DNA of 64,000 bases from Caulobacteraceae bacterium (GTDB lineage: Bacteria; Pseudomonadota; Alphaproteobacteria; Caulobacterales; Caulobacteraceae): contig JARLIQ010000119.1 in NCBI GenBank assembly GCA_031291645.1, positions 38,348 through 102,347 of the forward strand. Reading direction: 5' to 3'. The translations under genes were made by a program, and so were the position numbers. The notes below the pieces were generated by a model, which was not told where the DNA came from, did not search any database, and saw only the letters and a list, made by a program, of their open reading frames with translations. Positions 46,817 through 56,754 of this stretch are shown one piece after another (position 1 is the stretch's first letter; each line of letters begins with the position of its first letter).

Positions 46817-49222
46817 CTAGAACTTGACGTTGCCTTCGATGCCGAAGGTGCGCGGGTCGTTGAAAATGCCGGAAACCCCGGTCGTGCTGCTGATCGTGCG
46901 AGTGTAGAGGTGCTGCTCGTTGAACAGATTGCGGCTCCAGAGCGAGATGGCCATCTTCGCACCCGAAGCAACCCGGATATCGGCGAGCCCGATCCGGCCG
47001 TTGAACACGAGGCCAGGCTGGCTCTTGATCGCCTTCAGGGTCGGGCTGGGATCGCGGTCGGTGCCGTATGAGCCCGAGTCCCAATTGCCGTCGAGGTGAG
47101 CCTGTAGTGTGACGGACTCGAGCCGCGTACGGTAGTCTATCGCAGCGGTCACGGCGTGTGCCGGCGTATACTCCTGGTAAATGACCGTGGGCGTAGTGGT
47201 GACCACCATGCCGACGCCCGCGACATAGGTCGGGAAGGGATTGATCGTAGCCGGGAGGTGGACATAGGCGTAGGCATAGCTGCCTGAGAGCGTCAGCCCC
47301 TCCATCGGGGCCAGCATGAAGTCAGTCTCCACGCCGCTCACCCGGCCGTTGCCCGGCGCATTGATGGTGTCGGTGGTCGTGCGCGTCGTCGACGCCGAGG
47401 TGATGACGTTGCCGTTCGCATCATAAGAATAATAGGGAGCCGAGAAGTCGACCTGAACATTCTTATAGATGCCGGTATAGGCCGCGATATCGAGACGGAG
47501 ACGATGCTCGAAGAATTCGGTCTTGGCGCCGATTTCAGACATCGAAATCTCTTCGGGGTTGAAGGCCTTATAGGTCAGCGAGCGTGAATTGGCCCCGCCC
47601 GATTTATAGCCCGTGCCCCACTTGGCATAGACCTCCACGTCGGGCGTGACATCGACGGCGAGGTTGACCATCGGATCGATCCGCGACCAGCTCTTCTCGA
47701 AGCCGAGGACGCCGGATTTGCCGTAAGCGTCGACAGGCACGGCGTTGTTGATGACGTAGAGCTGGCCGTCCTTGCGGTCGTCCGTCCAGCGCAGGCCGCC
47801 CGTCAGGTGGACGATGTCGTTGAAGATGGGGGGGGTCCAGGTGGCCTGGCCGTAGAGGCCGTAGCTGTCCGAGCTGACCCGGCTCGCGCGGTCGATGCCG
47901 GCATGGGAAAACAAGATCGGTATATCGATGGACACCGGGGTTACGTTTGAGCCCAGCGGCAGCACCGTCGCGGCGGTGCCATTGGCGTTGAACTGCATGG
48001 AGTTGAACGTCTGGGCCATATCCTCCACGTGCTCGTGATAGACGAGCGCGCCCGCGACGTACTTCAGACGGCCGGTCTCGCCGATCGCCTGCAGTTCCTC
48101 GCTATACTGACTTTGAACAAACTCAGCGAGGCTGTAGCGGGCGAACTGAGCGTTGGGCGTGAAGACGGCCGCCGCGGCGCTATTCTGCCACTGGCTCTGG
48201 TAAAGCTCGCGATAGGACGAGATCGACTTGATCGTCAGCGCCGGCGAAACGTCCCATTTCAAAGTGAGGGCGTGGCCGGACTGTTTGCCGATGCTGGGCT
48301 GCAAGGGTATGCCGATAGGGGCGGTGTCAACGCGATGCGGCAGGATCGGGGTGATCGCCGCAACCTTGTTCGTCCCGGCCTGGACGTTGTTGGCGTAGAG
48401 CGTGGTCGAGGCGTCGTGGCTGTTGTCGTAGGAATAGTTGGCGGTGAAATTGGCCGTGGGCCGCCACTGCACCTGCGCGCGCACGCCGCGGCGGTCATAG
48501 GCGCCATAGTCGGAAGCGCCAGCCAGCGGATTTTTGACCGTGCCGTCGCGGGCGGTGATGATGCCGTCCACCTTCACGCTGAAATTGTGGTACTCGGGCA
48601 GGTCGAGGTGGACCTTGGTCTCGTAGCTGCCGTAGTTGCCGACCCCGCTGGTCACATCGAGGTGAAACTCGCCGGACGGCTTCTTGGTGGTGATGTTGAG
48701 CGCGCCGCCTTCGGTGTTGCGGCCGAACAGCGTGCCCTGCGGCCCCTTGAGCACCTCGATACTGTCCAGGTCGTAGAGGGCGGCGTTCAGCCCCTGCGGA
48801 CGGCCGAGATAGACACCGTCGATATAGACGCCGACGCCCGGGTCACGGGCCGGCTGGTTGGTGTCCGTCATCACCCCGACGCCGCGGATGTTCAGGATCA
48901 GGTTGAAGGGACGCGCGGCGTAGGGCGTGACGTGCAGGCTGGGAACCCCGCCGGCGATCAGATCCGTCAAGGACTCGATGTGGCGATTTTCGAGATCGAC
49001 GGTGCTCAACACCGAGATGGAGATCGGCGTCTTCTGCAGATTCTCCGACCGCTTCTCGGCGGTGACGACCACTTCGCTGAGGCCCGCGGCGGCCGAAGCC
49101 TGGGCGCTCGGCGCATCTGCGGCGTCCGCTTCCGCGGCGAAACTGGGCGACGCCTGGGCGGCGACCCAGAGGGCACAGAGACTGGCGCCGGACATGGCCA
49201 GGGCCCTAAAACCGATGTTCAT
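46817..49222 (-). CDS. TonB-dependent outer-membrane receptor
   Basis: This 801-residue receptor has a signal peptide ending near SPSFAAE, a TonB-box-like SEVVVTAEKR, a plug with IEVLKGPQGTLFGRNTEGGALN and a barrel ending in GIEGNVKF. An in-frame ATG at 49258 would add 12 residues that do not look like part of a signal peptide. It stands apart from the operon to its left by about 300 bases. Receptors with this plug are often for plant- or polymer-derived compounds, but the ligand cannot be read from the sequence. Confidence 0.92.
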   Translation of the reverse strand: MNIGFRALAMSGASLCALWVAAQASPSFAAEADAADAPSAQASAAAGLSEVVVTAEKRSENLQKTPISISVLSTVDLENRHIESLTDLIAGGVPSLHVTPYAARPFNLILNIRGVGVMTDTNQPARDPGVGVYIDGVYLGRPQGLNAALYDLDSIEVLKGPQGTLFGRNTEGGALNITTKKPSGEFHLDVTSGVGNYGSYETKVHLDLPEYHNFSVKVDGIITARDGTVKNPLAGASDYGAYDRRGVRAQVQWRPTANFTANYSYDNSHDASTTLYANNVQAGTNKVAAITPILPHRVDTAPIGIPLQPSIGKQSGHALTLKWDVSPALTIKSISSYRELYQSQWQNSAAAAVFTPNAQFARYSLAEFVQSQYSEELQAIGETGRLKYVAGALVYHEHVEDMAQTFNSMQFNANGTAATVLPLGSNVTPVSIDIPILFSHAGIDRASRVSSDSYGLYGQATWTPPIFNDIVHLTGGLRWTDDRKDGQLYVINNAVPVDAYGKSGVLGFEKSWSRIDPMVNLAVDVTPDVEVYAKWGTGYKSGGANSRSLTYKAFNPEEISMSEIGAKTEFFEHRLRLDIAAYTGIYKNVQVDFSAPYYSYDANGNVITSASTTRTTTDTINAPGNGRVSGVETDFMLAPMEGLTLSGSYAYAYVHLPATINPFPTYVAGVGMVVTTTPTVIYQEYTPAHAVTAAIDYRTRLESVTLQAHLDGNWDSGSYGTDRDPSPTLKAIKSQPGLVFNGRIGLADIRVASGAKMAISLWSRNLFNEQHLYTRTISSTTGVSGIFNDPRTFGIEGNVKF

Positions 49223-49581
49223 TTGATCCCCGCGTGAAAAGCTGTGAGCCTTCATCAACAGGGTTGGGCAATAGAGGCCGGCCTTGTCATCCGAGCTACG
49301 CTTCGATGAATACTGTGTATTTCATGGAGAAGTTGTCCAATAGACAAATCCACAAGTTGTAAATCGGCCGGCGCGGCGACACGAACCGTGGAAAGCACTC
49401 AAATTTTCTTGACGGGCCAGCGATCTACCGGAGGTATCGGGTTGCGACCATGTCGTTGAAGAAAGCGTAGACCGACAGTTGCAGGCGCCGGCGGCGGTCG
49501 GTTGGATCACCGACCGGACGGCTTGTCGCGCGTCGCCGCTGCTTCCGCTTCAGGATGGAGCGGAAACCCTGGTCTCGAACG
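49223..49581. other. Intergenic region upstream of the TonB receptor
   Basis: This gap of about 360 bases has no convincing gene. The part nearest the receptor (49300-49420) is locally AT-richer (for example ATACTGTGTATTTCATGG and CACAAGTTGTAAATC) and presumably carries the receptor promoter. I could not place clear -35/-10 hexamers or an operator. Confidence 0.4.
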
Positions 49582-50124
49582 TCAAGGCCGCGCGGGCCAG
49601 TCTTTGGCGTTGCGCAGTCGAATCCCGCTGGCGTGAAGCGATGTCGACCAGACATCCCGCAGGGGCGCCAGACTTTCCATTATCCTCAGCTCGACGCCGT
49701 CAGCGCGCAACGCCGCCGGAAGGTCTGCGACGGCGTCCATTCTGAGCGGCGTCACCTCCTGTCGCGAGACCCACATGCCCGCGTCATCAAGATCCTCGAA
49801 TGTGTCTTCCGGCAGTTCGTAGCGATAGAGCGTCGTCTGCCGAAGCCGGTCGAGCCACGCCCACTCGATGTGCGCGATCATCCTGCAGGTCCGCCCTCCG
49901 AGCCATTTGTCCAAGTCATCGGCTGCCGTGTCCGCGCGTGGCCACAGGAGGATGCGTGGGCAGTCTCGCGGAAACAGGTACATCGGCTGGTGGCGCTCAT
50001 CGACGCCCCAGACCAGCGGGCCGTTTAGCCAGTCTCGTCCCGGCGGGCGCCGGGACGGCACGGCGACCGGCCTCGGCTTGAAGGACGCTATGTTCGGATC
50101 GTCGCTGAAGTGAAAGAGCCGCAT
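49582..50124 (-). CDS. Conserved hypothetical protein (DUF6886-like)
   Basis: This is a 180-residue soluble protein. The start MRLFHFSDDPNIASFKPRPV and the core WLNGPLVWGVDERHQPMYLF, with PRDCPRILLW, match a conserved family I recall as DUF6886. The name is from memory. There is no signal peptide or membrane helix, and the function is unknown. It is a single gene beside the ABC exporter pair. Confidence 0.7.
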   Translation of the reverse strand: MRLFHFSDDPNIASFKPRPVAVPSRRPPGRDWLNGPLVWGVDERHQPMYLFPRDCPRILLWPRADTAADDLDKWLGGRTCRMIAHIEWAWLDRLRQTTLYRYELPEDTFEDLDDAGMWVSRQEVTPLRMDAVADLPAALRADGVELRIMESLAPLRDVWSTSLHASGIRLRNAKDWPARP

Positions 50125-50209
50125 CTGGAGCCGAGCCTAGAGGCCGCGGTGTGGCGCAATGTCGGCGATGCGGCGACACCGCGCGCCCATCAGACATGGC
50201 GCAACCATT

Positions 50210-52069
50210 TCAAGTCCGCATCGCATGCAGGGAATCGTCCATCATCGCCTGGTCATCGAAGGACGCATGGGCGGAGGCGCAGAGCTGGAAATAAAGGCCA
50301 GCATTCCGCATCAGTTCGTCATGTGGCCCCTGCTCCAGGATGCGGCCGTGCTGCAGCACCACGATGCGGTCGGCGTCGCGGATGGTGGCAAGCCGGTGGG
50401 CGATCACAATGCAGCTACGGCCTGCGAACAGGACCTTCAGCGCCCTCTGGATCGCCTGTTCGGTGAAGCTGTCGATGTTCGCGGTGGCCTCGTCGAGGAT
50501 CAGGATTTGCGGATTGGCCACCAGGGTTCGGGCGAAGGAGATCAGCTGCCGTTGGCCCATGGAGACGTTGCGGCCCCGCTGGCCGAGCCTGGTCTGATAG
50601 CCTTCCGGCAGGCGGCTGATGAAATCGTGGGCCGAGACGGCCTTCGCCGCGGCGACCACGTCCTGGGCGGTCGCGCTCTGGGTGTTGTAGCGGATGTTTT
50701 CCTCGATGGTGCCGGTGAACAGGAAGGGGTCCTGCAGCACCATGCCGATGGTCTGTCCCAGCGAGTCCAGCGTCAGGTCGCGCACGTCGTGGCCGCCCAC
50801 GAGCACCTGGCCCCGGTCCACCTCGTAGAGGCGGCGGGCCAGCGCGATGATCGAGGTCTTGCCCGAACCGGTCGGCCCGACCAAGGCCACCACCTCGCGG
50901 GGGTTCACGGTCAGGTTGATATCGTGCAGCACCGGGCGCTCGGGATCGTAGCCGAACGTGACGTTGCGAAATTCGACCGTCGCCGGAGCGTCCTTCAACG
51001 CGATCGCGTCGGGGGCGTCCTGGATGTCGACCTTGACGTCCAGCACCTCGAAGATCCGATGCCCCGCGGCCATGGCGCGCTGCATGACGGTGTATTGCGT
51101 GGATAGCACGCGCACGGGCTCGAAGAACCGCTGCAGATAGAAGATGAAGGCGACCATCACGCCGACCTGCAGCCTGCCGCCCAGCACGGCGTCTCCGCCC
51201 ATGACGATGACGATGGCCATGGCCAGGCCGGTGAGCGCGTCGACCGTCGGGGTCATGATCTGGGCCATCCAGGAGGCCCCGACCTGGGCTCGGAAATTCT
51301 CTTGGGCCTTCTCCCTGTAGAGTTCGAAGTTGATCGCCTCGCGGCGCGTCTCCTGCACCGTGCGGACGCCGTTGATATTTTCGGCCAGCGCCGAATTGGC
51401 CGCGGACGAAGCGTCGCGGGCCGCCAGGAAGCTCTTCTTCGAGAAGGGTAGCCAGATCGCCCGGATGACGACCAGAGCCGGCAGGACCGTCAGGGTCAAC
51501 AGACCCAGCCGCCAGTCCATGGCCAGCAGGACGACGGTGATCCCGATCAACATGGCGAAGTCGCCCGCCGCGCCGGTTGAGCTTTCCAGCAGATCCTGCA
51601 GCGTATTCACGTCGCCTTGCAGCCGGGACATGATCCGGCCGACGTGGGTCTTGTCCATGAAGGACAGGGAGACATCCTGGAAATGGCCGAACATCTTGCG
51701 GCGAATGTCGAAAATCACCCGCTGGGCAAGCCTGGCCGAGATCCACTGCTCGAGCAGGGCGGCTATGGCGTAGACGCCCGCCAGTCCGGCGAAGGCCAGC
51801 AGCGCAAGGTCGAGTCGCCGACCGTCCCGGGCCACCGCCGCGGTCGCCGCTAGGCCGATCAAAGCGGGGATCGCCACCTGCGACGCCGCGGCGATGAGCA
51901 CAGCGACCTGGGCGCAGAAGAAGGCCTTCCCATGCGGCTTCAGGAAGCCCAGGAAGCGGCGGGCGACCTTGGGGTCAAAGGTTCCGAAGACATCGTCGCC
52001 TTCGGCGGAGCCGAGGGTGGCGCGCGGCGGGCGGCCCGCGGCCGGGGTCTCGGCGGCGAAATCGCTCAT
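50210..52069 (-). CDS. ABC exporter subunit (transmembrane + ATPase), canonical Walker B partner
   Basis: This 619-residue half-transporter has six membrane helices (about residues 45-340) and an ATPase domain. Walker A is GPTGSGKTS and Walker B ILILDEATANID, with the catalytic glutamate. The signature is degenerate (VSMGQRQ instead of LSGGQ), and the switch histidine is in VIAHRLAT. It starts 2 bases after the partner gene. In the heterodimer its Walker motifs pair with the partner's normal signature to form the working ATP site. Such pairs export drugs, lipids or peptides. The substrate is unknown. Confidence 0.92.
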   Translation of the reverse strand: MSDFAAETPAAGRPPRATLGSAEGDDVFGTFDPKVARRFLGFLKPHGKAFFCAQVAVLIAAASQVAIPALIGLAATAAVARDGRRLDLALLAFAGLAGVYAIAALLEQWISARLAQRVIFDIRRKMFGHFQDVSLSFMDKTHVGRIMSRLQGDVNTLQDLLESSTGAAGDFAMLIGITVVLLAMDWRLGLLTLTVLPALVVIRAIWLPFSKKSFLAARDASSAANSALAENINGVRTVQETRREAINFELYREKAQENFRAQVGASWMAQIMTPTVDALTGLAMAIVIVMGGDAVLGGRLQVGVMVAFIFYLQRFFEPVRVLSTQYTVMQRAMAAGHRIFEVLDVKVDIQDAPDAIALKDAPATVEFRNVTFGYDPERPVLHDINLTVNPREVVALVGPTGSGKTSIIALARRLYEVDRGQVLVGGHDVRDLTLDSLGQTIGMVLQDPFLFTGTIEENIRYNTQSATAQDVVAAAKAVSAHDFISRLPEGYQTRLGQRGRNVSMGQRQLISFARTLVANPQILILDEATANIDSFTEQAIQRALKVLFAGRSCIVIAHRLATIRDADRIVVLQHGRILEQGPHDELMRNAGLYFQLCASAHASFDDQAMMDDSLHAMRT

Positions 52070-52071
52070 CG

Positions 52072-53937
52072 TCAGGCGTCCTCAGGGTGGCGGGCGCGTT
52101 CGTCGAGGGTCGCCGTGCGGGTTTGCATCTCGTAGAGGCCGGCATAGACCCCCCCGAGCGCCACGAGCCCGATGTGCGTCCCCCGCTCGACGATCCGCCC
52201 CGCGTCCAGGACGAGAATCTCGTCGGCGTGCATCAGCGAGGACAGCCGGTGGGCGATGATGATCGTCGCCTTGGCCTTGGTGGCCCGGGCCAGCGCATCG
52301 CGCACGCGCCGCTCGGTCACCGCATCGATGGCCGCGGCGCTATCGTCGAAGATCATCACGCCAGGCTCCGGCGCCACGCCGCGGGCGATGCTCATCCGCT
52401 GGCGCTGACCGCCGGAAAGCGCAACGCCGCGCTCGCCCACGCGGGTCTCATAGGCAGCCGGCAATGCGGCGATATGGTCATGGATCTGGGCGGTCCTGGC
52501 CGCGCCGACGATCTGCGCCTCCGCCGCCCACGGATCGGCATAGGCGATGTTGTGTCCGATGGAGCTATCGAACAGGAAGGCCTCCTGCTGGACGAGGCCG
52601 ACATAGGCCCGCAGCGAGGCAAGGGTGACGTCGCGGATGTCCCGCCCGTCGATGGTGATCGCCCCTTCGCTCACGTCGTAGAAGCGCGGCGCCAGGTTGG
52701 CGATCGTCGACTTGCCGCTGCCGGGGGACCCGACGATCCCCAGGGTTCGACCTGGACGAACTTCGAAGGAGATGTTCGAGAGGGCTCGCGCGCCGTCACC
52801 GTAAGAGAAGCCAACATTCTCGAACCGCAACACGCCCTTCGTTGGCTTCAGTGGAACGGCGCGCGGCGCGTCGGTGATCTCCGAGTCAAGGTCCATCACT
52901 TCGAACAGCCGCCCCCCCGCCGAGGTCGCCCGGGCGGCCGAGTTGAAGATCATGGCGACTTGCCGGATCGGCGTCTGCATCAGGCTCATGTAGGCCAGGA
53001 ATTCCGTGACCCGCCCCACCGTCATGGTTCCGTCGACCACCCTGTGCCCGCCGTACCAGAGCAGGAGCCCCATCGAGCCGTAGAAGGAGACGGTCATCGT
53101 CGAGACGCCGCGGCACCGCAGGACGATCCGCTTGTAGGCGTGGTTCAACGCATCGATCGAGGCCCTGTCGAACTTGGCCATTTCGAACCGCTTGGCGGCG
53201 AAGGCCCGCACCAGGCGAGTACCCTGGAGGTTCTCCTCCATGGTCAGCGTCAGGATCGCCATCAGTTCCTGAATCCGCAGCCAGGCGATCCGCAGCAAGA
53301 AGCCCATTCGACCGAGCGCGGCGCCGGCGACCGGCACGAAGGCCAGGCCGATCAGCCCCATGACGAGATCGGTGGAAAGCATCATGTAGCTGGCGAAGCT
53401 CAACAGCATGACCAGGGTGAGCGCCTGCATCAGCCCGTTCTGGATGAACACCCGCGCCCCTTCCAGGTCGAGCATGCCGCGGGTGATCAGGTCGCCCGAG
53501 TGGATGCGGTCGTGGAAGCCGAAGGAAAGGCGTTGGAGCTGCTGGAAGTACTTGAGCCGCAGATCCTGGGCGACCTGCTGGCTGACATACTCGCCCAGAT
53601 AGCCGGAAAACATGGTCAGAGCCCCGCGGACGACGCTGGCGGCGATTACCAGGATCGCCGTGCTCCACAGCGCGGCGCGCGCCTCCGCCGCATGGGCGGC
53701 GCCGGCGCTCAGCAGGGCCTGGGCCTGGTCGACGGCCGCGCCGAACAGTCTCGGCAGGGCGAGGCTCGCCACCGCCGATCCCAGCGAACAGGTGATCGCG
53801 AGGACCAGGCGAGCAGGATAGCGCAAGGCGAGCGCCGTGATCCTCTGCAGGACCTGCGGCATCCGCCTGACGTCGACCTTGGCGGGACCGGAGACGACAG
53901 CGTCCGGACCGCGCCGGAAGGGACGGGGATCATTCAT
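52072..53937 (-). CDS. ABC exporter subunit (transmembrane + ATPase), degenerate Walker B partner
   Basis: This 621-residue half-transporter has the same layout as the next gene. Walker A is GSPGSGKST and the signature LSGGQRQRMSIARG is canonical. In Walker B (VMIFDDSAAAID) the catalytic glutamate is replaced by aspartate, so its own ATP site should be inactive. Together with the VSMGQ partner this is the pattern of asymmetric heterodimeric exporters of the TM287/288 and BmrCD kind. About 180 bases without a gene lie upstream. Confidence 0.92.
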   Translation of the reverse strand: MNDPRPFRRGPDAVVSGPAKVDVRRMPQVLQRITALALRYPARLVLAITCSLGSAVASLALPRLFGAAVDQAQALLSAGAAHAAEARAALWSTAILVIAASVVRGALTMFSGYLGEYVSQQVAQDLRLKYFQQLQRLSFGFHDRIHSGDLITRGMLDLEGARVFIQNGLMQALTLVMLLSFASYMMLSTDLVMGLIGLAFVPVAGAALGRMGFLLRIAWLRIQELMAILTLTMEENLQGTRLVRAFAAKRFEMAKFDRASIDALNHAYKRIVLRCRGVSTMTVSFYGSMGLLLWYGGHRVVDGTMTVGRVTEFLAYMSLMQTPIRQVAMIFNSAARATSAGGRLFEVMDLDSEITDAPRAVPLKPTKGVLRFENVGFSYGDGARALSNISFEVRPGRTLGIVGSPGSGKSTIANLAPRFYDVSEGAITIDGRDIRDVTLASLRAYVGLVQQEAFLFDSSIGHNIAYADPWAAEAQIVGAARTAQIHDHIAALPAAYETRVGERGVALSGGQRQRMSIARGVAPEPGVMIFDDSAAAIDAVTERRVRDALARATKAKATIIIAHRLSSLMHADEILVLDAGRIVERGTHIGLVALGGVYAGLYEMQTRTATLDERARHPEDA

Positions 53938-54117
53938 CGCAAGGCCATGCCCTGAGTATAAATCCTATTATGACGCCCGAACCTTAGGGGCGGCTCGATT
54001 TGGATGGAGAAGTGACGGGGTTGTCGGTTGTCGCCGATCGAACGCCGGATGGGCCGCTAGAGCGCGCCATGGAGAAGTGCGAAGCGGCTTTCCGCCCGCA
54101 ACCCGCTCCAACCCTGT

Positions 54118-54849
54118 CTAGGCTGCGGCCAGGTCCACGACGACGGCGGCGTGATCGCTCGGGAGGCCGCCTTCGGCATCAGCCTCGTCGAGGGCGCGGA
54201 ATCGAGAGGCGACGCGCCAGCCGCCCGGCTCTTGCAGGACCAGGTGGTCTATGGCCGGGCCGTCCCGGTCGCCCCCGGAACCGAGGAAGGTGGCCGCCTC
54301 GAACCCGACCCGGGCCTTCAGCGCCGCCAGTGCAGGGTCCTCGGCCCCGGCGTTCAGATCGCCGGCCACCACAAGCCCTGCGGCGAGATCCTCACCGGCC
54401 CAGCACAGCGCATCGGCGAGTTGCCGCGTGCGCAGCCTTGCAGCGTCCGGCCCCGGCAAATGGGTCAGGTGCAGGTTGAGGATGCGAAGGCGGCGGCCAC
54501 CGACGGCGAGGTCCAGCCGCTGGGCGATACGCTCGCCGTCGGCAGGGTCGCTGGCGAGGGCGCATGCGCCCTCGGCGACGGCCGGCAGGCGACTGAGCAT
54601 GGCCAAGCCCGACGTGCTGGCGACCATTGCCCCCTCGTGCGGCCGTGGTTTGGAGCGAACCGGGCGGGCGTGGCGGCTCAGGCCAAGGGCGCTCGCCAAA
54701 TGGGCGGCGGTGTCCCGCCCGTCGCCCGCGAAGCATTCCTGCAGGCAGACGACGTCGGGCGCCAAGGCCGCCAAGCCGAGGACCATCAGGTCGAGGCGGC
54801 GCACGTACGCGCCCTCGTTCTTCCAGGTGTTGAGGGTCACGATCCGCAT
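54118..54849 (-). CDS. Endonuclease/exonuclease/phosphatase family protein
   Basis: This 243-residue metal-dependent phosphoesterase has the fold's motifs in order: RIVTLNTW (Asn7), VVCLQECF (Glu38), LNLHLTHLPG, VAGDLNAGAED and LPSDHAAVVVDL. No signal peptide is seen, so it is probably cytoplasmic. It follows phnM by 9 bases in the phnF-phnM unit. This suggests it cleaves a phosphoester made during phosphonate breakdown, such as a cyclic ribose phosphate. It could also be an unrelated housekeeping enzyme. Confidence 0.8.
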   Translation of the reverse strand: MRIVTLNTWKNEGAYVRRLDLMVLGLAALAPDVVCLQECFAGDGRDTAAHLASALGLSRHARPVRSKPRPHEGAMVASTSGLAMLSRLPAVAEGACALASDPADGERIAQRLDLAVGGRRLRILNLHLTHLPGPDAARLRTRQLADALCWAGEDLAAGLVVAGDLNAGAEDPALAALKARVGFEAATFLGSGGDRDGPAIDHLVLQEPGGWRVASRFRALDEADAEGGLPSDHAAVVVDLAAA

Positions 54850-54858
54850 GGACGTCGT

Positions 54859-55992
54859 TCAGGCGGCGCGCTGACCGGCGACCCAAACCCCGCGGATCAC
54901 GGGCAGTCCGCCGGCGACCCGCACGCGCACCAGATCGGCGCGGCGGCCGGGTTCGATCACCCCACGATCCTCCAGACGCGCCGCCTTGGCAGGCGTCGCG
55001 GTCACCAGGGCGGCGGCCCTGGCCAGGCTCCAACCGAACTGGCCGTTGGTCATGGCGAAGGCGCATTCGATCAGGCTGCGCGGCACATAGTCAGACGCGA
55101 AGGCGTCCAGGAGATCGGCGTGGGCCAGATCGGCGGCCGGCACATTGCCGGAATAGGAGCCGCCGCGGATCAGGTTCGGTCCGCCCATGACCACGATCAT
55201 GCCTCGCGCCCTGGCGCGTTCCGCCGCCTCGAGTGTCACCGGAAACTCGGCCACGGTGGCGCCGAGGTCACAGGCCTCGTCGATATGGGCGATGCTCTCG
55301 TCGTCGTGGCTGGCCAGCGGGGCCCCATACTCGTCGGCGACGGCGGCCACCAGCTTGCGGTGCCTGGACGCATTGCGCGACTGGCGCTCGCGGATCTCGG
55401 CCAACCGGACTTCCGTCGCCTCGACGGTCATGCCGTTGGCGCGCCAGTTGGCCATGTGGTTCTCCAGATTGCGGTACTGCCGCTGACCGGGCGTGTGATC
55501 CATCAGCGAGAACAGCGAGGTCAGCGGGTGGCGGGCCAAGGCCTCGAGGCGACCGGGCAGGTCGTCGGCCGTCGTCTCGCACCGCCAGTGCAGCCGATGG
55601 TCGCCCTTCAGCATGCCGGCCTCGGAGGCGGCGAGCAGGCCGTCGGTCAGGCGGGTCAGGTTGTCGTGATTGCGCGAGGCCGCGGCGTTGAACGAGCCGA
55701 TGCTGAGGCTGTCGAACACCGTCGTCACGCCCACTGACAGGCAACAGCCGTCGTGGGTCACCGCCGCCGAGACCGGGTCCCAGTCGATATTCGGACGCGG
55801 GAAGAAGTGCTTCTCCAGATTATCTGTGTGCAGATCAATCACGCCCGGCATCAGGATGTCGCCCTCAAGGTCCTCGCCGACCCCGCCCGCGCCGCGGTCG
55901 ATCGAAGCGATCTTGCCGCGGACCACCCGCACCGAACCCAGGAAGGCGTCATCGCCGGTGACGACCATGGCGTTTCTGTAGACAAGTTCCAT
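54859..55992 (-). CDS. phnM: Alpha-D-ribose 1-methylphosphonate 5-triphosphate diphosphatase (PhnM, copy 1)
   Basis: This 377-residue amidohydrolase-fold enzyme removes diphosphate from the phosphonate-ribose triphosphate ahead of C-P bond cleavage. The metal motif is GVIDLHTDNLEKHFFPRP (near residue 50). Further conserved stretches are SVGVTTVFDSLSIG, LFSLMDHTPGQRQY, ASHDDESIAHIDEA, VMGGPNLIRGGSYSGN and ASDYVPRSLIECAF. The ATG at 55992 has an AGGAG site 7 bases upstream. It is transcribed with phnF, away from the main phn operon, which carries a second, diverged phnM at 61513. Confidence 0.92.
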   Translation of the reverse strand: MELVYRNAMVVTGDDAFLGSVRVVRGKIASIDRGAGGVGEDLEGDILMPGVIDLHTDNLEKHFFPRPNIDWDPVSAAVTHDGCCLSVGVTTVFDSLSIGSFNAAASRNHDNLTRLTDGLLAASEAGMLKGDHRLHWRCETTADDLPGRLEALARHPLTSLFSLMDHTPGQRQYRNLENHMANWRANGMTVEATEVRLAEIRERQSRNASRHRKLVAAVADEYGAPLASHDDESIAHIDEACDLGATVAEFPVTLEAAERARARGMIVVMGGPNLIRGGSYSGNVPAADLAHADLLDAFASDYVPRSLIECAFAMTNGQFGWSLARAAALVTATPAKAARLEDRGVIEPGRRADLVRVRVAGGLPVIRGVWVAGQRAA

Positions 55993-56017
55993 GGCAAGCT
56001 CCTGATGGGTTACGGCG

Positions 56018-56737
56018 TCAATCGCGGTCAGGTTCGGGAAAATCGATCTCCACCTCGGTGGTGGACCTGGAGATCCCGTATTCGAGGGGCCGGCCGAGAC
56101 TGTCGATATTGAGATAGCGGTGCACCAGCAGCGGCACATGCCGCGGGACGTGCAGCAGTTCGGCCTCGTGGACGGTTGGAAGGCGCGCCGAAATCGCGGT
56201 GCGGCGGCGTGTGTAGTCCAGCACGCCGGAGTCGATCAGAGTCTGGGTGATTGTGCCGCGGGACCGGTACATCTCGATGAAGGTCGGGAACCGGTCGTGG
56301 CTGAAGTGGTGCTGGCTGAGGCCCGTCGGTTCGTCGTCGACGAAGCGCTGGCGCTCCAGATAGATCATTGGCTGGCCGGCTCTCAGGCCCAGCTCGGCCG
56401 CGACACGCGAGTCCGCCGGCCGGACCTGCAGCTTCAGGGTCTGGGTGCGCGGGGTACGGCCGCGCTCGCGCACGTGGTCGGTGAACCGCGGCCGCTTCTG
56501 CAGGCGCATCGGCGCGGAGGGTCGACGCACATAGCTGCCCCTCCCCTGCGTCGATTCCACGATGCCCTTCTCCTGCAGGTCAGACAGAGCCCGACGCACC
56601 GTGTGGCGATTGACCATGAACTGCCGGGACAACTCGTCCTCGGTCGGCAGCTTGTCGCCGGGGGCGAGCTCGCGGGCCAGAATGCGGCGCTCGAGCGACT
56701 GGGAGATTTCACGCCATAGCAGCATGCCGGTAGCCAT
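56018..56737 (-). CDS. phnF: GntR/HutC family regulator of phosphonate metabolism (PhnF)
   Basis: This 239-residue regulator has an N-terminal GntR winged helix (about residues 7-72; LPTEDELSRQFMVNRHTVRRAL) and a C-terminal UTRA ligand-binding domain (about 90-235). A perfect GGAGGT ribosome site precedes the ATG. It is divergent from phnG across 154 bases, as in many phn loci, and is the likely repressor of both directions. The UTRA domain would sense a phosphonate pathway compound or phosphate status. Confidence 0.9.
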   Translation of the reverse strand: MATGMLLWREISQSLERRILARELAPGDKLPTEDELSRQFMVNRHTVRRALSDLQEKGIVESTQGRGSYVRRPSAPMRLQKRPRFTDHVRERGRTPRTQTLKLQVRPADSRVAAELGLRAGQPMIYLERQRFVDDEPTGLSQHHFSHDRFPTFIEMYRSRGTITQTLIDSGVLDYTRRRTAISARLPTVHEAELLHVPRHVPLLVHRYLNIDSLGRPLEYGISRSTTEVEIDFPEPDRD

Positions 56738-56754
56738 ATCAGACCTCCTTATCA

